Origin: an uncultured Lachnospiraceae bacterium
Lineage (GTDB): Bacteria > Bacillota > Clostridia > Lachnospirales > Anaerotignaceae
NCBI GenBank assembly: GCA_944384285.1
Contig: CALWSX010000029.1
Span: 1-5,985 of the forward strand
Direction of reading: 5' to 3'
Length of the DNA: 5,985 nucleotides
In this document: positions 1 through 5,978 of the stretch, piece by piece
Position numbering within the stretch: the first letter of the stretch is position 1
How the letters are laid out: every line of letters begins with the position of its first letter
Made by a program: the position numbers and the translations under genes
The notes under the pieces: generated by a model
Database searches by the model: none
What the model saw: only the letters and a program-made list of their open reading frames with translations
Told to the model about the DNA's origin: nothing

Positions 1-33
1 AGAAATCCTCTGTTTTTGTTATGAATATAAAAA

Positions 34-597
34 TTAGTTATTAACTCTACCTAAATATTCACCTGTACGTGTGTCAATTTTGATAATTTCACCCTGGTTA
101 ATGAAAAGAGGTACAGCAACCTGTGCACCTGTTTCAACAATAGCAGGTTTTGTAGCACCCTGAGCAGTGTTGCCTGCAAATCCAGGTTCTGTTTCTGTAA
201 TCTGAAGTTCTACAAAAAGTGGTGGTTCAATACCAAATACACAACCTTCGTGTGAAAGAACTTTAACCATATCGTTTTCTTTAACGAATTTAAGTGTATC
301 ACCAATTTCGCTTGCGTTAATAGCAATCTGGTCAAATGTTTCAACATTCATGAAGTGATAAAGGTCACCATCATTGTAAAGATACTGCATATCCTGTCTG
401 TCGATATGAGCTTTTGGCATTTTTTCAGTTGGTCTGAAAGTTTTTTCTACAACTGCACCTGTTTTAAGATTTTTTATTTTTGTACGTACGAAAGCTGCAC
501 CTTTTCCAGGTTTTACATGCTGAAATTCAAGAATAACATAAATTTCACCTTCGTATTCCATTGTAACACCATTTCTAAAATCACCTGCAGAAATCAT
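34..597 (-). CDS. efp: Elongation factor P (EF-P)
   Basis: EF-P binds the ribosome beside the P site and promotes peptide bond formation at consecutive prolines; it acts in the cytoplasm. The 187-residue protein has the usual full length (about 185). An N-terminal KOW-like domain (about residues 1-64) carries the loop VKPGKGAAF, whose tip Lys32 is the residue modified in Bacillus-type EF-P (5-aminopentanol in B. subtilis, from the literature). Two OB-fold domains follow (about 67-127 and 130-187), and the C terminus TGEYLGRV is a family hallmark. The start is fixed by AAGGAGG at 604-610, six bases before the ATG. It is the last gene of the minus-strand set after aroE and has its own promoter in the 90-base gap. 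Beyond its stop the window ends; AGAGGA read on the minus strand at 6-11 may be the ribosome binding site of a following gene outside the window. Confidence 0.98.
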   Translation of the reverse strand: MISAGDFRNGVTMEYEGEIYVILEFQHVKPGKGAAFVRTKIKNLKTGAVVEKTFRPTEKMPKAHIDRQDMQYLYNDGDLYHFMNVETFDQIAINASEIGDTLKFVKENDMVKVLSHEGCVFGIEPPLFVELQITETEPGFAGNTAQGATKPAIVETGAQVAVPLFINQGEIIKIDTRTGEYLGRVNN

Positions 598-631
598 AAA
601 TATCCTCCTTAATTATACAACATCTTTTAAT

Positions 632-660
632 ATTTTAAATTATAACCGCTTTTTTGACAA
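632..660 (-). promoter_or_regulatory. Sigma-A-type promoter for efp
   Basis: On the minus strand TTGTCA (655-660) is followed by a 17-base spacer and TAAAAT (632-637), five of six matches to each consensus box. Transcription would start near 625, giving a short leader of about 28 bases that contains the AAGGAGG ribosome binding site. The promoter lies in the gap between aroE and efp, where I see no terminator, so efp is probably read both from here and by readthrough from aroE. Start and strength are inferred from sequence only. Confidence 0.6.
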
Positions 661-687
661 GCAATTTTTTATATATAACAAAAGATT

Positions 688-1569
688 TTAACATTCTTTT
701 GCCTTATGATACTCTAATAGAGTATTATAAATATCATCTTTTTCTTCGTTTGAAAATTCAGTATCAAACCATATTTCAAAAGCCGCTATTCCCTGATATA
801 TGAGCATATCAAATCCATTTATACAATAACAGTCATATTTTTTTGCAAGTTTTAAAAATTCAGTTTCCCACGGAGTATATATAATGTCATTTACAATATC
901 AATTTTTTTAAAAAAAGCTTCATCATATACCGGAGAACTTAAATCTTTTCCTTTTAAACCAAGGCTTGTACACTGAATGGCTATATCAGTATGATTTATA
1001 TTTTTAAGTTCACTTAGAGAAATTATATCTATATCTATATTATAATACTTTTCTATATCTTTTTTAAGCAAAAGTGCATTATTTTTAGTTCTGTTTGCTA
1101 TTATAATTTTTTTAGCATTTTTTGATGCAAAAAGAATAGCTGCCGCCTTAGCTGCGCCTCCAGCTCCTATAATAACAACACTTTTTCCGTCTATATCAAT
1201 ACCTCTTACAGAAAAAGATTTATGAAGACCTATAATATCAGTATTATATCCTTTATATCCTCCGTCTATCCTCTTTAAAGTATTTACAGCACCTATTTGT
1301 AATGCAAGGGAATCTATATCTTTAAGATAAGGAATAACATTGGATTTATGAGGCAAGGTAACATTAAATCCTTCTATATTAAGAGCATAAGCTCCTTCAA
1401 TAGCTAACTTTAAATTAGGAGGCAATACATCAAAAACCATATAACGAGCGTTATAGTTAAAACTGCTGGCAATACTGTTTTGTATAACAGGTGAAAACGT
1501 ATGGCTTATAGGGTGTCCTATAATTCCGATAGTTTTTGTATTGCCATTTATATGGTCATATATTTTCAT
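688..1569 (-). CDS. aroE: Shikimate dehydrogenase (AroE)
   Basis: It reduces 3-dehydroshikimate to shikimate with NADPH, the fourth step of chorismate and aromatic amino acid synthesis, in the cytoplasm. The 293 residues are slightly longer than the common 270-290. The N-terminal substrate domain shows GHPISHTFSP (18-27), NVTLPHK with catalytic Lys75, GAVNT (93-97) and GYNTDIIG with catalytic Asp111. The NADP domain shows the glycine-rich loop GAGGAAK (135-141) and NRT (159-161), the usual NADP-phosphate contact. The C-terminal signature NGFDMLIYQ is also present. The first shikimate-contacting Ser of HSxSP is Thr here, and the usual His of SPxxHN is Gln; both look tolerable. The ribosome binding site AAGAGGGA (1575-1582) overlaps the yqeG stop codon and suggests coupled translation. 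No terminator separates it from efp. Confidence 0.97.
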   Translation of the reverse strand: MKIYDHINGNTKTIGIIGHPISHTFSPVIQNSIASSFNYNARYMVFDVLPPNLKLAIEGAYALNIEGFNVTLPHKSNVIPYLKDIDSLALQIGAVNTLKRIDGGYKGYNTDIIGLHKSFSVRGIDIDGKSVVIIGAGGAAKAAAILFASKNAKKIIIANRTKNNALLLKKDIEKYYNIDIDIISLSELKNINHTDIAIQCTSLGLKGKDLSSPVYDEAFFKKIDIVNDIIYTPWETEFLKLAKKYDCYCINGFDMLIYQGIAAFEIWFDTEFSNEEKDDIYNTLLEYHKAKEC

Positions 1570-1580
1570 GTATATCCCTC

Positions 1581-2090
1581 TTATCTTTCTATTCCATACT
1601 TTTTAAAATATACATTTAATACAAGTCTTTCAAGACCTCTTTTAACTTTTGTAACAAGTTGATCTCTGTTACACACAGGCTTTGTTAAAATAGTAAGCAT
1701 ACCGGCTCTGTTCCCACAATACATATCTGTAAAGGCCTGATCTCCTATAAATGCTGATGACTCTTTATTTTCTCCAAGCTTTCTCATAGCCTCCAAGAGT
1801 TTTTTAATTCCCGGTTTCCCTGCTCTTGATATTGCTAAAATATTAAGCTTTTTATTAAACATATTTACTCTGTGTTTATTATTATTTGATACAAGACAAA
1901 CTTTAAAATTCATCTCTTTAAGCTTTTTGAAAAAATTAATAACTTTTTCATCAGGCTCGGAAACATCAAAAGGCACTATTGTATTGTCAATATCAAAAAA
2001 TAGTGCTTTTATTCCTTTATTTTTTAATTTATCAAGGGGCATTTCATATATTGATTTTACGTAAATATCCGGGAAAAAAATTTCTAACAT
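1581..2090 (-). CDS. yqeG: YqeG-family HAD phosphatase (subfamily IIIA)
   Basis: This is a cytoplasmic haloacid-dehalogenase-type phosphatase of the YqeG family, usual length about 170 residues (169 here). All four HAD motifs are visible: DIDNT with nucleophile Asp33 and acid/base Asp35; Ser68 in LVSNNN; Lys92 in AGKPG; and GDQAFTD with Mg-binding Asp117 and Asp122. There is no large cap insertion, as expected for subfamily III. The GDQxxTD form and the N-terminal LEIFFPDIYVKSIYE stretch are typical of YqeG rather than of phosphoglycolate phosphatases. The natural substrate is not established; relatives act on small phosphate esters. The start is supported by TGAGGAT at 2096-2102. It is the first gene of the yqeG-aroE-efp set, ten bases before aroE, and has a strong promoter upstream. 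Yeast and plant relatives dephosphorylate phosphatidylglycerophosphate, so a lipid role is possible but not shown. Confidence 0.93.
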   Translation of the reverse strand: MLEIFFPDIYVKSIYEMPLDKLKNKGIKALFFDIDNTIVPFDVSEPDEKVINFFKKLKEMNFKVCLVSNNNKHRVNMFNKKLNILAISRAGKPGIKKLLEAMRKLGENKESSAFIGDQAFTDMYCGNRAGMLTILTKPVCNRDQLVTKVKRGLERLVLNVYFKKYGIER

Positions 2091-2151
2091 ATAAAATCCT
2101 CACAATCAAAATTTTAATATAAACGGATAATTTTTCCGTATAGGCTAATAT

Positions 2152-2180
2152 ATTATATCAGAAAATTAATATAAAATCAA
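2152..2180 (-). promoter_or_regulatory. Strong extended -10 promoter for yqeG-aroE-(efp)
   Basis: On the minus strand TTGATT (2175-2180) is separated by 17 bases from a perfect TATAAT (2152-2157) preceded by TGA, which makes the extended -10 form TGnTATAAT. Transcription would start near 2145. The leader of about 55 bases opens with a small stem-loop (2123-2139, arms ACGGA and TCCGT) and then reaches the yqeG ribosome binding site. This is the best vegetative promoter in the window and points to constitutive sigma-A expression. Confidence 0.72.
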
Positions 2181-2282
2181 TTTTTTTAACATCTTAAACC
2201 TAAGTTTTATAAATTATTAGGTGTTTTTTAATATAACTATGAAAAAATACATTATCACACCAGAAAGATTTAAAATTATTAT

Positions 2283-3176
2283 TTATAATTTTTTATAAAA
2301 ATCAACAAATAAATTAAAAAGTTCTTTTGTATTATAGAGATAAGGAAAATGTCCGCAATTTGAAAGTATCATAACCTTACCTTTTTGCACACTGTCTGAA
2401 AAAATTATCTCCTGTCTTTTTGTACATACAGGGTCATTATCTCCTAAAATAAGAAGAGATGGTACATTAATATTTTTTAAATAAGGCGTAAAATCCTTAC
2501 CTATTATAGTTTCAGAAAATAATTTTTCCCTATGAGTTTCTGCTTTTAAAAAGTCCTCTTTTTTCATATCATCAGAAAAAATAAATTCTTCTATTTCTTT
2601 TGGCAAATTTTCATCACCATAAATTTTATTTCTTATATATGATGGTATTTCGGAAAAATTGTTTAAAAAAGAATTTATATTATCATGGTCTATTATATTT
2701 TGTAAAAAAGACGAAAAATTCATATCGCCTATTGATAAAAATTCATACAAGGCCTGTTTATAAACATTTTTCATAGTGTCTTTTAAATCAAAGCTTGGAC
2801 AAATGAAAACTATATCCGACACATGCTCACTATACTTTAAATAATATCTAAGAGCAATTTCACCACCATAAGAATGTGCTATAAGAGATATCTTATCAAG
2901 ATTAAAAAATTTTCTAACGGTTTCAATATCATCTACAAGCATTTCTGATACAAAATATTCACTTTTCAATATAGCAGAAGATTTCATACAACCTCTTTGA
3001 TCAAAAGAAATTATATTAAAATTTTTATTCAATAAATTTGCCATATATGAAAAGTCAAAACAGCCATTTCCTGGACCTCCATGAATATATAAAAAAGTTC
3101 TGTCAGAACTGCTGTTTCCATAGTATTCTGTATATAAAACTTTATTATCCTGTGTTTTTATATAAAAATTAATCAT
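2283..3176 (-). CDS. Alpha/beta hydrolase, proline iminopeptidase-like (S33 type)
   Basis: A cytoplasmic serine hydrolase of the alpha/beta fold, 297 residues, close to proline iminopeptidases (about 300). The oxyanion-hole motif HGGPG (32-36) and DQRG (59-62) are typical of the prolyl iminopeptidase group. The nucleophile elbow is AHSYGG with Ser102. The likely acid is Asp248 in GDNDP, and the catalytic base is His276 in NCGHFPY. A mainly helical cap lies at about 130-220. There is no signal peptide. The elbow begins with Ala-His where true prolyl iminopeptidases usually have GGSWG, so the substrate may be another peptide, amide or ester; I do not assign an EC number. The start is supported by AAGAAGGG (3183-3190), six bases before the ATG. 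It has its own promoter and is transcribed away from the spoIVFA-like gene. I see no convincing terminator after it, so some readthrough into yqeG is possible. Confidence 0.85.
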   Translation of the reverse strand: MINFYIKTQDNKVLYTEYYGNSSSDRTFLYIHGGPGNGCFDFSYMANLLNKNFNIISFDQRGCMKSSAILKSEYFVSEMLVDDIETVRKFFNLDKISLIAHSYGGEIALRYYLKYSEHVSDIVFICPSFDLKDTMKNVYKQALYEFLSIGDMNFSSFLQNIIDHDNINSFLNNFSEIPSYIRNKIYGDENLPKEIEEFIFSDDMKKEDFLKAETHREKLFSETIIGKDFTPYLKNINVPSLLILGDNDPVCTKRQEIIFSDSVQKGKVMILSNCGHFPYLYNTKELFNLFVDFYKKL

Positions 3177-3208
3177 TTAAAACCCTTCTTTTTCTTATCA
3201 TTATAAAA

Positions 3209-3237
3209 AGTCTATCCTAAACTTACATTTAAGTCAA
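3209..3237 (-). promoter_or_regulatory. Probable sigma-A promoter for the alpha/beta hydrolase
   Basis: On the minus strand TTGACT (3232-3237, five of six) and TAGACT (3209-3214, four of six) are separated by 17 bases, 33 bases upstream of the hydrolase start. A perfect TATAAT follows slightly further down (about 3199-3204) but has no -35 box at a suitable distance. It lies in the 143-base region shared with the divergent spoIVFA-like gene. Confidence 0.45.
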
Positions 3238-3319
3238 TAAACAAGAGTTTTTTATTAACTTTGTACTAAACAAGCATCTTTTTAAATATATATATTAAAA
3301 AGAGTTTAAGGGAGTTTTT

Positions 3320-4056
3320 ATGAATACACGAAGTAATTTGCGAAAACGAAGGCTTCGTCAAAATTACAGAAAAACCAGCTACCAAACAGACGATAAATAT
3401 TTTGGTCTTCTTATACAGGCTGAAGTTTGCATCATAATATTGCTTGTTGTTTTTGTAATATCTTTTACAGACAATTCTGTTTCAAACCGTATAAAAACAC
3501 AGCTTAAAAGCGCTATTTCTTTAAGTTATACATACGACGATGTTGTAAAAACAGGTCAAGCATTAATTGACAGAATTTTTGACGAAGAAGAAAACTCAAA
3601 CGAAGAAACGGATTTAAATACCGAAAGCTCGCCAAAGGAACTATCTTTGCCGAACCAAACAATGAATGGCTTACTCCTGCAAGAGGAATTGTAACTTCAG
3701 GATTTGGATATCGAATAAATGATATAACAAAAAAAGAAGAATTTCATAACGGAACGGATATAGCCTTAGATGAAAACACCGTTTTAAAAGCAGTTAAAAG
3801 CGGTACTATTTTATATACTAAAGAAATAAACGGTTATGGAAAAACTTGTGCCATAGAAACAAATGACGGATATACCGTAATGTATGCCCACCTTAACGGA
3901 TATATCAAAAAAACCGGAGATATTGTAAATATCGGAGATAATATTGCATTTTCCGGGAACACAGGTCTTTCTACAGGTCCCCATCTGCATATAGGAATAC
4001 AAAATAAAGACGGGGAATTTTTAAACCCACAAGATTACATAAATTTCAGTGATTAA
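3320..4056 (+). pseudogene. spoIVFA: SpoIVFA-like membrane-anchored M23/LytM protein, frame broken
   Basis: The reading frame opened by the ATG at 3320 (ribosome binding site AAGGGAG, 3308-3314) ends at a stop at 3692-3694 after 124 residues. It gives a basic N-terminal segment, one membrane helix (about residues 30-50) and an acidic linker. The M23 domain continues in the -1 frame from about 3637 to the stop at 4054-4056. It shows GFGYR, HNGTD (His codon 3745, Asp codon 3757), YAHL (His codon 3889) and PHLH (codons 3982 and 3988), so all zinc and catalytic residues of a LytM endopeptidase are present. The M23 frame has a stop at 3580-3582 and no usable start before the domain. One extra base, for example in the AAA at 3634-3636, restores 245 residues, close to B. 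subtilis SpoIVFA (264). Gene order directly before a SpoIVFB-like protease supports the SpoIVFA assignment. In B. subtilis that protein tethers and restrains SpoIVFB in the outer forespore membrane. A sequencing error, a true mutation or recoding are all possible. Confidence 0.82.
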
Positions 4057-4071
4057 AAGGGGGAATTTTTA

Positions 4072-4908
4072 ATGAACATTCATCCCTCTTTTTTTATACT
4101 TACAGTCATCATATTTTTTTCAGGCAAAATAAGTGATTTAATACTTGCCCTTGTTTTTATATTGTTTCATGAAATATGCCATATTATATTTGCTTTAATT
4201 TTTGGTATAAAAATTGAAAAAATAACTCTAACACCCATCGGTATGACAGGCAGTATATTTGATGAAAATATAAAGAAATATAAAAAGATACTATTTTATA
4301 TTTCGGGACCACTTTTTAACCTTTTAATGGCTCTTATATTTTATCTAAGTAATTTACACAAAGATTTATATAGCTATTTTACAATAAACTTTATAATAGG
4401 TATATTTAATCTGCTTCCTTGTTATCCTTTGGACGGAGGTAATATTTTTTTCATCTTATTTGAAGATGTATTCGGAACTTTAAAAACATTAAAAATCACA
4501 ATTTTATTAAGCAAAATTTTAGGCTTTATCTTTGTAATTTTAGGTATTATACAACTTATACTTTATCCTCTTAATATGGGGCTGTTTATTATAGGGATGT
4601 TTATTTTACGATATAATAAAAATATATACTCAAAAAAATACTTATCTTTTTGTAAAAAAATACTTTGTACCAAAAAAACTTATTTTGACAAAATTAAATA
4701 CATAAATACAGAAAGCTCTGCCCCTCTAAAAATAATAATAAACAAACTTTCTCAGACTCGTTACAGCATAATTTTATTTTCATCAAAAGGTAGGTTATTT
4801 TTAATTAACCAAAATAAAATTATGTACCTTTATTTGAAATTTGGTGGAGACATATCTTTATTAAAAAGTTTAAATACATTAGAAAATCACTCTTTTAACT
4901 CTCTTTAA
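4072..4908 (+). CDS. spoIVFB: SpoIVFB-like M50 site-2-type intramembrane metalloprotease
   Basis: An integral membrane zinc protease of 278 residues (B. subtilis SpoIVFB has 288). Helix 2 carries HEICH (His33, Glu34, His37), the HExxH zinc motif. SGPLFN (78-83) marks the start of helix 3, and NLLPCYPLDGG (113-123) supplies the third zinc ligand, Asp121. About six membrane segments lie in residues 5-180. A soluble C-terminal part (about 205-278) sits where SpoIVFB has its ATP-sensing CBS domain; the similarity there is positional. In B. subtilis SpoIVFB cuts pro-sigma-K in the mother cell during late sporulation, held inactive by SpoIVFA and BofA; the same role is inferred here. The start follows AAAAGGGGGA (4055-4064), which overlaps the stop of the upstream M23 frame, so the two are probably translationally linked. 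A strong terminator follows. A general site-2 protease of other function is the main alternative. Confidence 0.88.
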   Translation: MNIHPSFFILTVIIFFSGKISDLILALVFILFHEICHIIFALIFGIKIEKITLTPIGMTGSIFDENIKKYKKILFYISGPLFNLLMALIFYLSNLHKDLYSYFTINFIIGIFNLLPCYPLDGGNIFFILFEDVFGTLKTLKITILLSKILGFIFVILGIIQLILYPLNMGLFIIGMFILRYNKNIYSKKYLSFCKKILCTKKTYFDKIKYINTESSAPLKIIINKLSQTRYSIILFSSKGRLFLINQNKIMYLYLKFGGDISLLKSLNTLENHSFNSL

Positions 4909-4933
4909 AAAAATAATCAATATTTAAATTTAT

Positions 4934-4959
4934 AAGGACGTTTATAAACGTCCTTTTTT
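4934..4959 (+). terminator. Intrinsic terminator of the spoIVFA-spoIVFB operon
   Basis: A perfect 22-base palindrome (4934-4955, arms AAGGACGTTT and AAACGTCCTT around AT) is followed by a run of six T (4954-4959). It begins 25 bases after the spoIVFB stop codon. Its left side lacks an equally good A run, so it is best read as a plus-strand terminator. Confidence 0.85.
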
Positions 4960-5118
4960 ATTTTCTTTAAAAATGATTTATTAATCTTCAGAATTTTTTT
5001 AGTTTTATTGAAGAATATATACAGAAATTTACTTTATTATAAAACCATAGAAAGGAACAGAAAACAAAATATAAAAATTATAATATAACAATTTATTATT
5101 TGAAAGGAGGTCAATATT

Positions 5119-5442
5119 ATGGCAATCGGAATTTTATCATTAATGTTTATAGGTATTCTTATTTTATCAATCTTATTTTCAGTTTTAATGATTTATTTTA
5201 AAAACACAAATAAAGAAAAAGGTACTATTATTATCTCTGCTGTATTTGGAGTTTTAATTGCTTTATTAAATGCATCTTCACTCCCTATGAATTTCACAGG
5301 TCAAATTCTTATTGCAATTATCATAGGTTTCTTATCTGTAGTAGGGGTTGTGTTATCATTTACAAAATTATCAAAAACTTACGCTCCTCAGATATTTATC
5401 ATTGTTTCAATATTTGCAACTGTACTTAAATTATTCTTTTAA
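5119..5442 (+). CDS. Small four-helix membrane protein, unknown function
   Basis: I do not recognise this 107-residue protein. It is almost wholly hydrophobic, with four likely membrane helices at about 3-26, 37-53, 60-80 and 88-106. A short charged loop NTNKEKG (about 29-35) separates helices 1 and 2, and a small basic one containing KLSK separates helices 3 and 4. There is no recognisable catalytic motif, cysteine or histidine, and no lipobox. It is very likely real: AAAGGAGG (5103-5110) sits eight bases before the ATG, the composition is protein-like, and a terminator lies on each side (4934-4959 and 5525-5560), so it appears to be a single-gene unit. I see no convincing sigma-A promoter in 4960-5118; TATAAT at 5079-5084 lacks a -35 box. 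The neighbourhood gives no clear functional hint, since the spoIVFB operon ends before it. Confidence 0.8.
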   Translation: MAIGILSLMFIGILILSILFSVLMIYFKNTNKEKGTIIISAVFGVLIALLNASSLPMNFTGQILIAIIIGFLSVVGVVLSFTKLSKTYAPQIFIIVSIFATVLKLFF

Positions 5443-5444
5443 AA

Positions 5445-5464
5445 TAAATCCTTTTACGGATTTA
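5445..5464 (+). other. Stem-loop just after the small membrane protein gene
   Basis: TAAATCC and GGATTTA form a perfect 7-bp stem with a six-base loop, starting three bases after the stop codon. No T run follows, so it is not a complete terminator. It could protect the mRNA 3' end or be part of a larger RNA fold with the next two hairpins. Confidence 0.45.
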
Positions 5465-5473
5465 CAAAATAAT

Positions 5474-5501
5474 CTTTTAAGCATAAAAACTTGCTTAAAA
5501 G
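5474..5501 (+). other. Second stem-loop in the same 3' region
   Basis: CTTTTAAGCA (5474-5483) and TGCTTAAAAG (5492-5501) pair perfectly over 10 bp around an eight-base loop. No T run follows on the plus strand, and only a mixed TTAT/TTTT stretch follows on the minus strand, so a terminator role is doubtful on either strand. Confidence 0.5.
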
Positions 5502-5524
5502 TTCATATAGATCCACCCCGAATG

Positions 5525-5560
5525 CCCCATTCTTTATTAGTTTAAAGAATGGGGTTTAAA
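5525..5560 (+). terminator. Likely terminator of the small membrane protein gene
   Basis: CCCCATTCTTTA (5525-5536) and TAAAGAATGGGG (5543-5554) form a perfect 12-bp stem with a GC-rich base and a six-base loop. The tail TTTAAATTTATTT is T-rich but interrupted. On the minus strand the stem is followed by CATTCGGGG, which is not a terminator tail, so the plus-strand reading is preferred. Confidence 0.7.
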
Positions 5561-5735
5561 TTTATTTAATTATAGTTTATAAAACTAAAAATTTATTTAT
5601 ATTTAAATTGCTTTATTTTCTTATTTCTATAATAATCCCAATAAATATATCAAAAGCATATTTTTCATTTAAAATACTCTTTTATCTTTTTAAAATAATC
5701 ATTTTGTTTTACAAATAAAGAGACTTATAAAATAA
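5561..5735. other. Gene-free AT-rich spacer between convergent units
   Basis: No open frame with a ribosome binding site, no strong hairpin and no repeat were seen here. With the hairpins on each side it makes up the 337-base stretch without a protein gene between the small membrane protein and tRNA-Asn. It separates plus-strand transcription from the end of the rRNA operon. Confidence 0.5.
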
Positions 5736-5770
5736 ACACAAAAAACCATAAGACTTTTGTCTTATGGTTT
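5736..5770 (-). terminator. Intrinsic terminator of the 5S-tRNA-Asn (rRNA) operon
   Basis: Read on the minus strand, AAACCATAAGAC and GTCTTATGGTTT (5743-5770) form a perfect 12-bp stem with a four-base loop, followed by a T run at 5745-5740 and then a further T-rich stretch. It lies ten bases after the tRNA 3' end. The eight A on the other side (5771-5778) do not give a T tail for plus-strand transcripts, which sets the direction. Confidence 0.88.
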
Positions 5771-5779
5771 AAAAAAAAG

Positions 5780-5851
5780 CTCCCCAAGTAGGATTCGAAC
5801 CTACGACCCATCGGTTAACAGCCGATTGCTCTACCGCTGAGCTATTGAGGA
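5780..5851 (-). tRNA. tRNA-Asn (anticodon GTT)
   Basis: The minus strand folds as a standard cloverleaf. The acceptor arms are TCCTCAA and TTGGGGA (with one G-T pair), and the discriminator is G at 5780. The D arm contains AGCTCAGCGGTAGAGC. The anticodon stem ATCGG/CCGAT holds the loop CTGTTAA with anticodon GTT. The T arm contains GTAGGTTCGAATCCTAC. CCA is not encoded and must be added by the CCA-adding enzyme. It lies ten bases after the 5S gene and is the last gene of the rRNA operon. Confidence 0.97.
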
Positions 5852-5861
5852 TTATGTGGAA

Positions 5862-5978
5862 TTCGGCAACCACTTACTTTCCCAGGCGGTCTCCCACCAA
5901 GTATCATCAGCCGTTTGTGTCTTAACCGTCGTGTTCGGAATGGGAACGGGTGTTTCCCACAAACGCATCGTCACCGAA
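5862..5978 (-). rRNA. rrf: 5S ribosomal RNA
   Basis: The minus strand gives about 117 bases with closing ends TTCGG and CCGAA. It contains the conserved core CCCATTCCGAACACG of loops B and C and, near the 3' half, TGGTGGGAGACCGCCTGGG and AAGTAAGTGG. It is complete, with only seven bases of window beyond its 5' end, so the 23S gene is expected just outside to the right. It is an RNA of the large ribosomal subunit, and its transcript continues into tRNA-Asn. Confidence 0.97.

Noticed and set aside
355..612. 85-residue open frame on the plus strand opposite efp
   Set aside because: It is antisense to a highly conserved EF-P gene, has no ribosome binding site, and its product is rich in Phe, Cys and Lys as expected from a shadow frame.
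612..617. Perfect TATAAT on the minus strand close to efp
   Set aside because: Transcription from it would begin at or inside the ribosome binding site, and no -35 box lies at a suitable distance.
2198..2229. Inverted repeat ACCTAA/TTAGGT followed by six T on the plus strand
   Set aside because: It resembles a terminator only for plus-strand transcription, but no plus-strand gene lies upstream; the stem is six bp with a 13-base loop and only two GC pairs.
3254..3289. Possible promoter for the spoIVFA-like gene: TTGTAC-16-TAAATA, or a sigma-E-like CATCTTTT box
   Set aside because: Both are poor: TTGTAC matches three of six, and the sigma-E-like box has no acceptable -35 partner. A sporulation promoter is expected from B. 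subtilis but is not visible with confidence.
3583..3660. Programmed -1 frameshift signal in the spoIVFA-like gene
   Set aside because: No X XXY YYZ heptamer in the correct frame was found in the overlap, and the A runs are too short for transcriptional slippage.
3811..4002. 63-residue open frame on the minus strand opposite the M23 domain
   Set aside because: It lies wholly antisense to conserved M23 motifs and has no ribosome binding site.
4991..5015. Inverted repeat TCTTCA ... TGAAGA upstream of the small membrane protein
   Set aside because: Six pairs around a loop of about 20 bases in AT-rich DNA can be chance, and no T run or box follows.
5348..5545. 65-residue plus-strand frame overlapping the small membrane protein and the hairpins
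   Set aside because: No ribosome binding site; it runs through all three stem-loops into the terminator and is out of frame with the well-supported gene.
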